DNA of 64,000 nucleotides from Sphingomonas_Q fennica_A (lineage in GTDB: Bacteria > Pseudomonadota > Alphaproteobacteria > Sphingomonadales > Sphingomonadaceae): positions 1 to 64,000 of the forward strand of contig JAQIJD010000011.1 of assembly GCA_036946415.1 (NCBI GenBank), written 5' to 3'. Below the pieces are notes generated by a model. That model saw nothing but the letters and a program-made list of their open reading frames with translations, did not search any database and was not told the origin of the DNA. Position numbers and translations under genes: made by a program. Every line of letters begins with the position of its first letter. Within the stretch, counting starts at the first letter, position 1. Below are positions 53,301-60,595 of the stretch, piece after piece.

Positions 53301-53432
53301 GAGGGCCTGTCCGGCACCGGCCCCAAGGCGGGCGGGCCGCACGCGCTGACCCGCTATGCGGTGGAGCGCGCCGTCTCCGTCGACATCACCGCGCAGGGCG
53401 GCGATCCGGCGCTGCTCAATCTCGCGCTCTGA
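50331..53432 (+). CDS. putA: Bifunctional proline dehydrogenase / glutamate semialdehyde dehydrogenase
   Basis: This 1033-residue protein oxidises proline to glutamate. The N-terminal proline dehydrogenase barrel includes GISVKLSALSPRYEAV, LAIDAEEADRLTLSL and MVRLVKGAYWDAEIKRAQ. The C-terminal aldehyde dehydrogenase carries the general base Glu in PFIAETGGLNGLF and nucleophile Cys in GSAGQRCSALRI. The protein starts directly with the helical arm and lacks the N-terminal ribbon-helix-helix DNA-binding domain of trifunctional PutA, so it cannot self-repress as E. coli PutA does. It is divergent from the GH130 gene. A strong terminator lies after it. Confidence 0.96.
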   Translation: MTMQAWDALDAIKYGDEAQAIAALLRRAPFTPAERVKVEQDAIGLVEATRASAKRQGVVESFLAQFSLGTEEGLALMCLAEALLRTPDAATRDRLIAEKIGPADWQAHLGRSDSLFVNASTWGLMLTGRLVDVAPETRSAPAAYFRRLTAKLGEPLIRQAVGAAVRVMGEQFVLGRTIGEALARARREGMLCSFDMLGEGARTAADAARYERLYLDAIEAVGRDRTAGLTPEQGHGISVKLSALSPRYEAVQEARVWDGLYPRLLRLARAAAAHDLNLAIDAEEADRLTLSLKLVDRLAREPALGDWAGLGVVVQTYQTRGLAVIEALAALAAETGRRLMVRLVKGAYWDAEIKRAQVAGRPAYPVFTTKAATDLSYLVCADALIAASPRLYPQFATHNGHTLAAVRRMAARAGVAIEHQRLHGMGEALYAAGGGGNAPLRAYAPVGGHEELLPYLVRRLLENGANTSFVHALIDAEVPAARVVADPIAAVEALPGPHPRLPLPADIYGPARRNPLGRDYTIAAERARAAAAVAALGALRAGPIVGGQDRPGIAPADVTDPADRRRTIGRASEAADADVADAVALAAAAQPAWDRAGGVARGRVLRAMGDALEGAMDRLVALLAREAGKTLDDGVSEVREAIDFCRYYAHLAETQFAGPETLPGPVGETNRLEWRGRGSFACISPWNFPLAIFTGQIAAALAAGNAALAKPAEQTPLIAAAAVRLFHGAGLDPRLLALLPGDGARVGMALVTHPGIAGVAFTGGTDTARAINRTLADRPGPILPFIAETGGLNGLFADTTALAEQVVDDVIRSAFGSAGQRCSALRILFLPHETADGILTTLAGAMEALTIGDPADPATDIGPVIDGEALAALSAHRARLAADARILHERDAGPAGTHGSFAPLVMAEVPRADWLERETFGPILHVVRYDPADLPAVAGALAARGYGLTLGIHSRLASFAEAVRAIVPAGNVYVNRTIIGAVVGVQPFGGEGLSGTGPKAGGPHALTRYAVERAVSVDITAQGGDPALLNLAL

Positions 53433-53437
53433 TACGG

Positions 53438-53474
53438 AAAGGGCCGCCCTCGCACATGGCGGGGGCGGCCCTTT
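53438..53474. terminator. Bidirectional terminator between putA and the mucR-like gene
   Basis: AAAGGGCCGCCC (53438-53449) and GGGCGGCCCTTT (53463-53474) are a 12-base perfect inverted repeat in the 67-base convergent gap. The A- and T-runs on both flanks let it act as an intrinsic terminator in either direction. Confidence 0.85.
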
Positions 53475-53499
53475 GCCTGTCCGGTTCCGGCCGGAGCGA

Positions 53500-54000
53500 T
53501 CAGGCGTCGGCCTTCTTCGGCGCGCGCTTGCGGGTGGCGGGCTTCGCCTCGGGGGCGGGCGCCTCGTCCATCACTTCGGCCTCGACGCCGGCGGCATCGT
53601 CCTTGCGCTTGCGGCCGAGGCCGATCGAATGCGCCAGATCCCGGCGCTTGGCGGCGTAATTGGGGGCCACCATCGGGTAATCGGCCGGCAGGCTCCACTT
53701 CGCCCGGTAATCCTCGGGCGACATACCGTAATTAGTGCGCAGATAGCGCTTGAGCATCGTCAGCTTCTTGCCGTCTTCCAGGCAGACGATGTAATCGGGC
53801 TTCACCGACGAGCGCACCGGCACCGCCGGCTTCAGTTCCGCCACCGGTTCTTCCTGCGGCGTGCCAAGGCCCTGGAGCGAGGCATAGACCTTCTCGATCA
53901 ACTGCGGCACATCGCCGACCGCGACCGAATTGTTCGACACATGGGCCGCCACGATATCCGCCGTCAGCGTCAGCAGGTCGCCACCGTTTTCGTCCGCCAT
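53500..54000 (-). CDS. MucR/Ros-family transcriptional regulator
   Basis: This 166-residue protein has the MucR core VCLEDGKKLTMLKRYLRTNY, SPEDYRAKWSLPADYPMVAP and YAAKRRDLAHSIGLGRKRK. In the classical Ros/MucR zinc finger, a second Cys and two His coordinate zinc. Here the matching positions are Asp, Tyr and Asn, so zinc binding looks lost. The C-terminal tail is Ala/Lys-rich. MucR proteins act as H-NS-like regulators of surface and motility genes. The ATG at 54000 was chosen because AGGA precedes it by seven bases. Confidence 0.9.
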   Translation of the reverse strand: MADENGGDLLTLTADIVAAHVSNNSVAVGDVPQLIEKVYASLQGLGTPQEEPVAELKPAVPVRSSVKPDYIVCLEDGKKLTMLKRYLRTNYGMSPEDYRAKWSLPADYPMVAPNYAAKRRDLAHSIGLGRKRKDDAAGVEAEVMDEAPAPEAKPATRKRAPKKADA

Positions 54001-54036
54001 GTCCATTTCCTCTACGCGATCGTTCACTCGCGTGAC

Positions 54037-54064
54037 TAAATAGACGCAAACCTGCCCGCTGCAA
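54037..54064 (-). promoter_or_regulatory. Candidate promoter of the mucR-like gene
   Basis: On the minus strand, TTGCAG is followed after 16 bases by TATTTA, about 40 bases before the ATG. The surrounding leader is unusually AT-rich for this DNA, as expected for a MucR-type autoregulated promoter. Identification is by position and composition only. Confidence 0.35.
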
Positions 54065-54131
54065 CGGCTGTTTTGCCATCGGAGCCCTTTGACGACAATA
54101 TTCGCACGAAAACGGCGATAAAAATCGGTGA

Positions 54132-54824
54132 TTAGCCGCCCAGTCGCGCAGAAAAGCGCGCAATCGCCGCCGCCGGCCCGGCCGGATCGCCCCAGACAGA
54201 GCCCGAAACGGCCAGAAAATCGGCGCCCGCAGCAATAAGATACGCTGCGTTTTCCGGCGTGATCCCCCCGATCGCGACGCAGGGCAGTTCGAACAAGGTC
54301 GTCCACCAGCCGAGGATCGAAGGATCGGGGCGGTGCTTCGCATCCTTGGTGGTGCTGGGATAGAAAGATCCGAAGGCGACATAGTCGGCCCCCAATTCAC
54401 CCGCCTCCATCGCCAGATGACGACTGTCGTGACAGGTCACCCCGATCTGCGCGGACGGCCCCAGCAGCGCGCGCGCCGCACGCGGATCGCCGTCCCCCTG
54501 CCCCAGATGCACGCCGTCCGCGCCAAGTCGCTTGGCCAGCCCCATGCTGTCGTTGGCGATGAAGGCGACATCGCGATCGGCGCAGATGCGCTGGAGGGGC
54601 GGCGCCAGTTCGGCGATGGCATGATCGCTGATCCCCTTCAGCCGCAACTGGAAGGCGGCGACGGGGCCGGCGTCCAGCGCCGCCTTCAGGCGATCGGCGA
54701 AGCCGTCGTCGATCGCCGGCGGGGAGATCAGATAGAGTTGCGCGGCCGGCCGTCCGGGATCGCGCTCGAACCGGTCGGCGAAGCCGGGATCAAGCGCCAG
54801 CGGATCGGCATCCTCTTCCGTCAT
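54132..54824 (-). CDS. thiE: Thiamine phosphate synthase
   Basis: This 230-residue protein has the ThiE barrel. It contains QLYLISPP, AAFQLRLKG, ANDSMGLAKRLGADGVHLGQ, GVTCHDSRHLAMEA, SFYPSTTKDAKHRPDPSILG and VAIGGITPENA. It joins the thiazole and pyrimidine parts of thiamine. It follows the S10 peptidase gene by two bases, and no TPP riboswitch is seen. Its N-terminal extension (about 25 residues) is longer than in E. coli. Confidence 0.93.
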   Translation of the reverse strand: MTEEDADPLALDPGFADRFERDPGRPAAQLYLISPPAIDDGFADRLKAALDAGPVAAFQLRLKGISDHAIAELAPPLQRICADRDVAFIANDSMGLAKRLGADGVHLGQGDGDPRAARALLGPSAQIGVTCHDSRHLAMEAGELGADYVAFGSFYPSTTKDAKHRPDPSILGWWTTLFELPCVAIGGITPENAAYLIAAGADFLAVSGSVWGDPAGPAAAIARFSARLGG

Positions 54825-54826
54825 CG

Positions 54827-56359
54827 TCAGCGCGCGCGGATGAAGCGGCGGATATCCGCCGACAATGTGGCGAGATCGGCCGGACGGACGTACATCATGT
54901 GCCCCGCATCGTAATAATGATATTGGATACGCCCGTCGTTCGGCACGCCGGTGCGGTTGAGCGCATATTCGGCACCGAAGAAGGGCGTCGCGAAATCATA
55001 CCAGCCCTGGCCGACGAACACGCGCAGGGCGCTGTTCTGGCGCATCGCCTCGCCCAGCCACGGCGTGACGTTGAGATAGTCGACGCCACCGCGGGCCCCG
55101 CCGCCGATCTTCCAGTCCCAGTCGCGCACCTCCCCGATCGTGACGTAATCGCGGTCGATGTCGAACTTCAGGTCGTTGCGGGCATAAGCGTTCATTGCCG
55201 CGGTATAGCTGCCGTCGATCGCATAGAAGCTGGGATCGTCGTCGGGCCGTTCGCCGGCATTGTCATAGTCGCGCCCCGTATAGCGCGTGTCGAGCCGGCC
55301 GACGACCAGCCCGCGGTCGCGCAGCAATTCCTTGTAGAAGCGCGACGGGCTGACGCGCAGGTCGGCATTCTGGAGGAATGTCTCGGACAGGCCCGTGTAG
55401 CGGGCAAGTTGGCGGCGGATGGTGGCGCGTTCCTCGGCCGGCAGGGCATTGCCCTTCAGCAGCGCCGACGCATAGGGCCCGATCGCCCAGGCCCGCGCCT
55501 CCGCGGCAAAGTCGGCGACCGCGGCGGGCCGATCCGCCACCTTGTTGTGATACCAGGCGGTCGCCGCCATCGACGGCAGATTGGTGACATAGCCGAGCTC
55601 GTTGCCCTGCGCGGGTGACGCCACCGAGAAATCGAGGATCGAAGAGATCAGGATGATCCCGTTCATCGCGACGTCGTTGTAGGACGATTCCAGCTCATGC
55701 TCGACCGCGACCGAGCGCGTCGTGCCATAGCTTTCGCCACCCAGATATTTTGGCGCGTTCCAGCGATCGGGATGTTCGTTCAGCCAGATGCGGATGAATT
55801 GCGCGACCGACTTGGCATCCTTGACGACGCCCCAGAACTCCTTCGGATCGGTCTTGCCCAGCGCCTTCGACCAGCCGGTGCCGACCGGATCGATGAAGAC
55901 CAGATCGGTCGCGTCCAGCAGCGAATGCTCATTGTCCACGATCGGATAGGGCGGCGCGCCGTCGTCCGCCGCCTCGGGAATGACGACGCGCTTCGGCCCG
56001 AACGCGCCCATCTGCAACCAGACCGAGCCGGACCCCGGCCCGCCGTTGAAGAGGAACGTGACCGGCCGGTTCGCATCGGCCGGCCCGTCCTTCAGATAGG
56101 CGACAGAGACGATCGCGGCATTGGGATTGCCGTCCTTGTCCTTCAGATACGTCTCGCCCACCGTCGCGGTATAGGCGATGCGCTGGCCGCCGAACGTGCC
56201 GCTGTGGCGCGTGGTGACGACCTTGGGGGGCGGGATCGGCGGCGTGGCCTCGGCCTTGGCCTCGTCCGCTTTCGCTTTCGGCTGCGCGCCGGCGGGTGCG
56301 GCGATCAGCGCCGCCCCCGCCAGCGCCCACGCCAGCGCCGGTCCCGCCCCGCGGATCAT
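54827..56359 (-). CDS. S10-family serine carboxypeptidase-like protein
   Basis: This 510-residue exported enzyme has a signal peptide (LAWALAGAALIAAPAGAQP) and the S10 triad: Ser in LGGESYGTTRS, Asp in YDFATPFFGAEY and His in YDAGHMMYV. It also has FLFNGGPGSGSVWLQMGAFG, the oxyanion-hole loop. It would trim periplasmic peptides from the C-terminus. It is coupled to the upstream aldolase gene (ATGA) and two bases before thiE. Confidence 0.9.
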   Translation of the reverse strand: MIRGAGPALAWALAGAALIAAPAGAQPKAKADEAKAEATPPIPPPKVVTTRHSGTFGGQRIAYTATVGETYLKDKDGNPNAAIVSVAYLKDGPADANRPVTFLFNGGPGSGSVWLQMGAFGPKRVVIPEAADDGAPPYPIVDNEHSLLDATDLVFIDPVGTGWSKALGKTDPKEFWGVVKDAKSVAQFIRIWLNEHPDRWNAPKYLGGESYGTTRSVAVEHELESSYNDVAMNGIILISSILDFSVASPAQGNELGYVTNLPSMAATAWYHNKVADRPAAVADFAAEARAWAIGPYASALLKGNALPAEERATIRRQLARYTGLSETFLQNADLRVSPSRFYKELLRDRGLVVGRLDTRYTGRDYDNAGERPDDDPSFYAIDGSYTAAMNAYARNDLKFDIDRDYVTIGEVRDWDWKIGGGARGGVDYLNVTPWLGEAMRQNSALRVFVGQGWYDFATPFFGAEYALNRTGVPNDGRIQYHYYDAGHMMYVRPADLATLSADIRRFIRAR

Positions 56360-57270
56360 TCCTCGCCCTTGTAGATGCGGATGATCCTGGCGAGCATCTC
56401 GAGCGCTTCCTCGCGCGGGCGCTGGAAGGTGTTGCGGCCGATGATCGAGCCGTTGCCGCCGCCGTCGCGGATGTCGCGCGCGTCCTGATAGACCGCGTCC
56501 GACCCCTTGGTGGCGCCGCCCGAGAAGACCACGATCCGCCGGCCGGCGAAGCTCGACTGCACGACATGCGCGACGCGCTTCGCCTGCGTCGACCAGTCGC
56601 CGCCCTCATAGGCCTTCTTGGCGTCCTTCTGCTCGATATGGTCGGTCGGCAGCTTCACCTTGATGATGTGCGCGCCCAGCAGCGCCGCCATGTGCGCGGC
56701 ATAGGCACCGACGTCGAGCGCCAGTTCGCCCGCCTTGCTGATCTCGCCGCCGCGCGGATAGGACCAGATGACGGTGGCGATGCCGACCGACTTGGCCTCG
56801 GCCGAAAGCTCGCGGATCTCCTCCATCTGCTCGAAGATATTGTCCGAGCCGGGATAGATGGTGAAGCCGATCGCCGAACAACCGAGGCGGAGCGCGTCGG
56901 CGACGGTGCCCGTCACCGCCTGGTCGATCGAACCCGCCCAGCTGTTGGAGGAATTGACCTTCAGGATCGTCGGGATCTGCCCGGCGAACGTATCGGCGCC
57001 CGCCTCCAGCGGCCCCAGCGGCGCGGCATAAGCGGAAAGGCCCGCGTCGATCGCCATCTGATAATGGTAGTGCGGGTCATAGGCCGGCGGATTGACCGAG
57101 AAGGAGCGCGCCGGGCCATGCTCGAACCCCTGATCGACGGGGAGGATGACGAGCTTGCCGGTGCCGCCGAGCGCGCCCTGCATGAGGATGCGGGCGAGGT
57201 TCGCCTTGGTGCCGGGATTGTCGCTCTCATATTTCGAGAGGATGTCGCGGACGATGGGGGTGATGCTCAT
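56356..57270 (-). CDS. fbaB: Class I (DhnA-type) fructose-bisphosphate aldolase
   Basis: This 304-residue protein is an archaeal/bacterial class I aldolase. It has VILPVDQGFEHGPARSF, YAAPLGPLEAGAD, SAIGFTIYPGSDNIFEQM and HIIKVKLPTDHI, with the Schiff-base Lys in the last stretch (KVK). A late phosphate-binding region reads GGATKGSDAVYQDARD. It cleaves fructose-1,6-bisphosphate to triose phosphates, complementing the pgk and gap genes further upstream in the same direction. A toxin-antitoxin pair separates it from pgk. Confidence 0.94.
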   Translation of the reverse strand: MSITPIVRDILSKYESDNPGTKANLARILMQGALGGTGKLVILPVDQGFEHGPARSFSVNPPAYDPHYHYQMAIDAGLSAYAAPLGPLEAGADTFAGQIPTILKVNSSNSWAGSIDQAVTGTVADALRLGCSAIGFTIYPGSDNIFEQMEEIRELSAEAKSVGIATVIWSYPRGGEISKAGELALDVGAYAAHMAALLGAHIIKVKLPTDHIEQKDAKKAYEGGDWSTQAKRVAHVVQSSFAGRRIVVFSGGATKGSDAVYQDARDIRDGGGNGSIIGRNTFQRPREEALEMLARIIRIYKGEE

Positions 57271-57290
57271 GGGGTCTCCCTTGGGTTATC

Positions 57291-57617
57291 TCAGAGTTCC
57301 AGCCAGCGGCGGAGCGCCGCATCGACCTGCTTCAGAATGTCGTCGGATACGGCCCCGATCGGAGCTTTCACGCGTGATCTGCGGATCGTTCGGATACGAT
57401 CGACCTCTATCTCGCTGGCTTCGAGAAGGCCAGTTCCGTCCAGACGCAACACAGGCACGCGCATCAGAGCCGCGCCCGTCAGGTGGGTCGTGATGGGGCA
57501 GAGGGTGATTGCTGTCGTGCCCTCCAGCGCTGCCGTCGCCTGTACGACGACATACGGGCGCGGCTTGCCTGAAAAGTCGCCGCGGTCCGCCGCGATTACG
57601 ATACTGCCCCGTCTCAA
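57291..57617 (-). CDS. MazF/PemK-type endoribonuclease toxin
   Basis: With the TTG at 57617, this 108-residue protein starts LRRGSIVIAADRGDFSGKPR and continues PYVVVQATAALEGTTAITLC, the usual MazF opening. The active-site Arg/Thr regions appear as GKPRPYVV and CPITTHL. An alternative TTG at 57635 adds six residues. The TTG overlaps the antitoxin stop by four bases (TTGA), typical translational coupling. MazF toxins cut mRNA at short sequences. The pair lies inside a glycolysis gene cluster. Confidence 0.82.
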   Translation of the reverse strand: MRRGSIVIAADRGDFSGKPRPYVVVQATAALEGTTAITLCPITTHLTGAALMRVPVLRLDGTGLLEASEIEVDRIRTIRRSRVKAPIGAVSDDILKQVDAALRRWLEL

Positions 57618-57874
57618 GGCCGCTTGTCGCCCCAATTATAATCGGGCTCGTCGGCAGTCATGTCGTCGTGATCGGCGTCAAGACGATCGAGATCCTCTTC
57701 CGTCGTGCTCGCTGCAATCAATGCGATCTGGCGCCGCCATTCGGCATCGATCGCATGACGATCGAGATATTCGCGCAGTGCCTCCCGCGCAATCTGGCTT
57801 CGCGAACGGCGGGTCTGCGCCGCAAACCCGTCCAGCCGCTCCTCCAGATCGCGTTCCAGCCTCAGGCCCAGCAT
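57614..57874 (-). CDS. Ribbon-helix-helix antitoxin of a MazF-type pair
   Basis: This 86-residue protein has the Arc/CopG-like start MLGLRLERDLEERLDGFAAQ followed by TRRSRSQIAREALREYLDRH, a DNA-binding dimer. The acidic C-terminus (TTEEDLDRLDADHDDMTAD) is the part expected to wrap and inhibit the toxin. A strong ribosome site, GGAGGT, precedes the ATG. A 16-bp perfect palindrome lies just upstream and is probably its operator. Confidence 0.85.
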   Translation of the reverse strand: MLGLRLERDLEERLDGFAAQTRRSRSQIAREALREYLDRHAIDAEWRRQIALIAASTTEEDLDRLDADHDDMTADEPDYNWGDKRP

Positions 57875-57885
57875 GGCGCACCTCC

Positions 57886-57901
57886 GTTCAACATGTTGAA
57901 C
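57886..57901. promoter_or_regulatory. Palindromic operator candidate of the toxin-antitoxin pair
   Basis: GTTCAACATGTTGAAC is a perfect 16-base palindrome, 11 bases upstream of the antitoxin start and directly before its GGAGGT ribosome site. Ribbon-helix-helix antitoxins usually autorepress by binding such sites. Confidence 0.65.
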
Positions 57902-57923
57902 ATAGGCCCGCCCCGCCCGCGCA

Positions 57924-59117
57924 TCAACCGCGCAGCGCCTCGACGCCCGGCAGTTCGCGGCCTTCCATCCATTCGAGGAAGGCGCCGCCCGCCGTCGAGA
58001 CAAAGCTCATGTCGTCGGCCACGCCCGCCACGTTCAGCGCCGCCACCGTATCGCCGCCGCCCGCCACAGAAACGAGGCCGCCCGATTTGGTGAGCGCCGC
58101 CGCGGTATGCGCCAGCGCCATCGTCGCGGTATCGAACGGCGTCATCTCGAACGCGCCGAGCGGGCCGTTCCAGACGAGCGTGCGGCAGGTCTTGAGCGCG
58201 TCGGCGATCTGCTCGCTGGCGGCGGGGCCGCAATCGAGGATCATCTCATCGGCCGCCACCTCGTGGACGTTGACGGTGCGCGTCGGCGGATCGGCGCGGA
58301 ATTCCTTCGCCACCACCACGTCGTAGGGCAGGTGGACGGTGCAGTCCGCCTTGTCGGCGGCATCGAGGATTTCGAGCGCAATATCCGTCAGATCATGCTC
58401 GCACAGCGACTTGCCGACATCGACGCCGCGCGCCGCCAGGAAGGTGTTGGCCATGCCCCCACCGATAACGAGATGATCCACCTTGGCGACCATCTGCTTC
58501 AGCACGTCGAGCTTGGTCGAGACCTTGGCGCCGCCGACCACCGCCATCACCGGATGGACGGGCGCGCCCAGCGCCTTCTCCAGTGCTTCCAGCTCGGCCT
58601 GCATCGATCGCCCGGCGAAGGCGGGGAGCCGCTTCGCCAGCCCCTCGGTCGAGACATGGGCGCGGTGCGCGGCGGAGAAGGCGTCGTTGACGTAGAGGTC
58701 GCCCAGCTTCGCCATCGCCTCGGCCAGCGCCGGATCGTTCTTCTCCTCCCCGGCGTGGAAACGGGTGTTCTCCAGGACGGCGATGTCGCCCGGCGCCAGC
58801 GTAGCGACGGCGGCTTCGGCCTCCGCCCCGCAGCAATCGTCGATGAAGCGCACCTCGCGGCCCAGCACGTCGGACAGCGGCTTCGTCACCAGCGCCAGGC
58901 TCATGTCCGGGTTGCGCTGGCCCTTGGGGCGGCCGAAATGGGCGAGGACCAGCACGATCGCGCCCTTGTCGGCCAGTTCGGCGATCGTCGGGGCGGCGGC
59001 GCGCAGGCGGGTATCGTCGGTGACGCGCGCGCCGTCCATCGGGACGTTCAGATCCTCGCGGACGAGGATGCGCTTGCCGGAAACGTCGCCGATGTCGTCG
59101 AGGGTCTTGAAGGTCAT
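57924..59117 (-). CDS. pgk: Phosphoglycerate kinase
   Basis: This 397-residue glycolytic kinase has the N-terminal RILVREDLNVPMDG substrate motif and HFGRPKGQRN. The lid region includes RFHAGEEKNDPALAEA, VVGGAKVSTKLDVLKQM, VWNGPLGAFEMTPFDTAT and VAGGGDTVAALNVAG for nucleotide binding. The start overlaps the MOSC gene stop by four bases. It transfers phosphate from 1,3-bisphosphoglycerate to ADP. Confidence 0.97.
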   Translation of the reverse strand: MTFKTLDDIGDVSGKRILVREDLNVPMDGARVTDDTRLRAAAPTIAELADKGAIVLVLAHFGRPKGQRNPDMSLALVTKPLSDVLGREVRFIDDCCGAEAEAAVATLAPGDIAVLENTRFHAGEEKNDPALAEAMAKLGDLYVNDAFSAAHRAHVSTEGLAKRLPAFAGRSMQAELEALEKALGAPVHPVMAVVGGAKVSTKLDVLKQMVAKVDHLVIGGGMANTFLAARGVDVGKSLCEHDLTDIALEILDAADKADCTVHLPYDVVVAKEFRADPPTRTVNVHEVAADEMILDCGPAASEQIADALKTCRTLVWNGPLGAFEMTPFDTATMALAHTAAALTKSGGLVSVAGGGDTVAALNVAGVADDMSFVSTAGGAFLEWMEGRELPGVEALRG

Positions 59118-59572
59118 CGCTCTATCCTCACTTCGGCGCCGATCGAAAGATCGCCGTCCGCGATCACGCGGGTGGTGATGCCGCCGCGCCAGAAGGGGGT
59201 CAGCACCGCCTTCAGGCCGGGGGCGATCGTCTCCATGCGGCTGCACGGGTCGCATTCGCCGGTCACCTCCAGCACCAGCCCGCCGTCGAAGCGTAGCAGC
59301 GCCCCCTCCTCGCGCGGCAGGTCGATCCCGTCCACCAGCAGGTTGACGCGGCGCACCGACCAGTCGAGCGCCACGCCCAATTCGGCGGTGGCCGCCGCCC
59401 AGTCGGCCGCGGCCATCACCGTCACCTGCCGGCGGCGCTTGCTGCCTGGCTTGGCGGCGCCGCGAAAGTCCCCCGCGACGCCCAGTTCGGTCGTCACGCG
59501 GGCATGGTCGATCGTCTCGATGGGTCCGCGCGGCCGGTCGTGCCGCGCGATCCCCAGCAGACGACCCGCCAC
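59114..59572 (-). CDS. MOSC domain-containing protein
   Basis: This 152-residue protein opens VAGRLLGIARHDRPRGPIE from a GTG start three bases after the gap stop. It contains GVAGDFRGAAKPGSKRRRQ, RRVNLLVDGIDLP and the Cys-containing GECDPCSRME. MOSC domains bind molybdenum cofactor or sulfur carriers in cofactor sulfuration. It bridges gap and pgk by overlapping the pgk start, so it is part of the glycolytic transcript. Why such a protein is there is unknown. Confidence 0.82.
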   Translation of the reverse strand: MAGRLLGIARHDRPRGPIETIDHARVTTELGVAGDFRGAAKPGSKRRRQVTVMAAADWAAATAELGVALDWSVRRVNLLVDGIDLPREEGALLRFDGGLVLEVTGECDPCSRMETIAPGLKAVLTPFWRGGITTRVIADGDLSIGAEVRIER

Positions 59573-59574
59573 CG

Positions 59575-60582
59575 TCAGAGCAGGCCGGCGATCACGCCGG
59601 CGGTATCGACCATGCGGTTGGAGAAGCCCCACTCGTTGTCGTACCAGCTCAGCACGCGGACCAGCTTGCCTTCCAGCACCGCCGTCTCGAGGCTGTCGAC
59701 CGAGGAGGAATGGCGGTCGCCGTTGAAGTCGATCGAGACGAGCGGATCGGTGACATACTGGAGGATGCCCTTCAGCGGGCCGCTCTCGGACGCCGCCTTC
59801 AGCGCGGCGTTCACCTCATCGCGGGTCGTGTCGCGCTTCGGCGTGAAGGTGAGGTCCACCACCGAGACGTTGGGGGTCGGCACGCGGATCGCCGAACCGT
59901 CCAGCTTGCCCTTCAGTTCGGGCATCACCTCGCCCACCGCGCGGGCGGCGCCGGTCGTCGTCGGGATCATCGACATGGCGGCGGCGCGGGCGCGGCGCAT
60001 GTCGGGGTGGATCTGGTCGAGGATCTTCTGATCGTTGGTGTAGCTGTGCACGGTCGTCATCAGGCCGCGCTCGATGCCGATCGCGTCGTTCAGCACCTTG
60101 GCGATCGGCGCCAGGCAGTTGGTGGTGCAGGACGCGTTGGAGACGATCGTGTGCTCGGCGGTCAGCTTGTCGTGGTTGACGCCGTAGACGACGGTCAGGT
60201 CGACGCCCTTGGCCGGCGCGGAGATGAGGACGCGCTTGGCGCCGGCGGCGATATGCTTGCCCGCCGATTCCTTGTCGGTGAAGAAGCCGGTGCACTCCAG
60301 TGCGATCTCCACGCCGTGCGCGGCGTGCGGCAGGTTGGCGGGATCGCGCTCCGCCGTCACGGCGATGCGCTTGCCGTCGACGATCAGGTCGCTGCCCTCG
60401 GACGAGACCTCGCCCGGCCAGTTGCCGTGCACGCTGTCGCGCTTGAACAGCAGCGCATTGGCCTTGGCATCGCCCAGATCGTTGATCGCCACCAGTTCGA
60501 GCCCGCAATCGGGGCGCGACAGGATGGCGCGGGCAACGAGCCGCCCGATGCGCCCGAAACCGTTGATCGCAACCTTCGTCAT
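59575..60582 (-). CDS. gap: Glyceraldehyde-3-phosphate dehydrogenase, type I
   Basis: This 335-residue protein starts MTKVAINGFGRIGRLVARA. The active-site segment SNASCTTNCLAPIAKVLND has the catalytic Cys, and the His is found in TTVHSYTNDQKILDQ. WYDNEWGFSNRMVD near the end is the family signature. It oxidises glyceraldehyde-3-phosphate in glycolysis. It sits 13 bases after tkt and leads into the MOSC and pgk genes. Confidence 0.97.
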   Translation of the reverse strand: MTKVAINGFGRIGRLVARAILSRPDCGLELVAINDLGDAKANALLFKRDSVHGNWPGEVSSEGSDLIVDGKRIAVTAERDPANLPHAAHGVEIALECTGFFTDKESAGKHIAAGAKRVLISAPAKGVDLTVVYGVNHDKLTAEHTIVSNASCTTNCLAPIAKVLNDAIGIERGLMTTVHSYTNDQKILDQIHPDMRRARAAAMSMIPTTTGAARAVGEVMPELKGKLDGSAIRVPTPNVSVVDLTFTPKRDTTRDEVNAALKAASESGPLKGILQYVTDPLVSIDFNGDRHSSSVDSLETAVLEGKLVRVLSWYDNEWGFSNRMVDTAGVIAGLL

Positions 60583-60595
60583 GCCAAAGCTCCTC

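Noticed and set aside
54132..54900. TPP riboswitch upstream of thiE
   Set aside because: thiE follows the S10 peptidase gene by two bases and no riboswitch-like core was seen.
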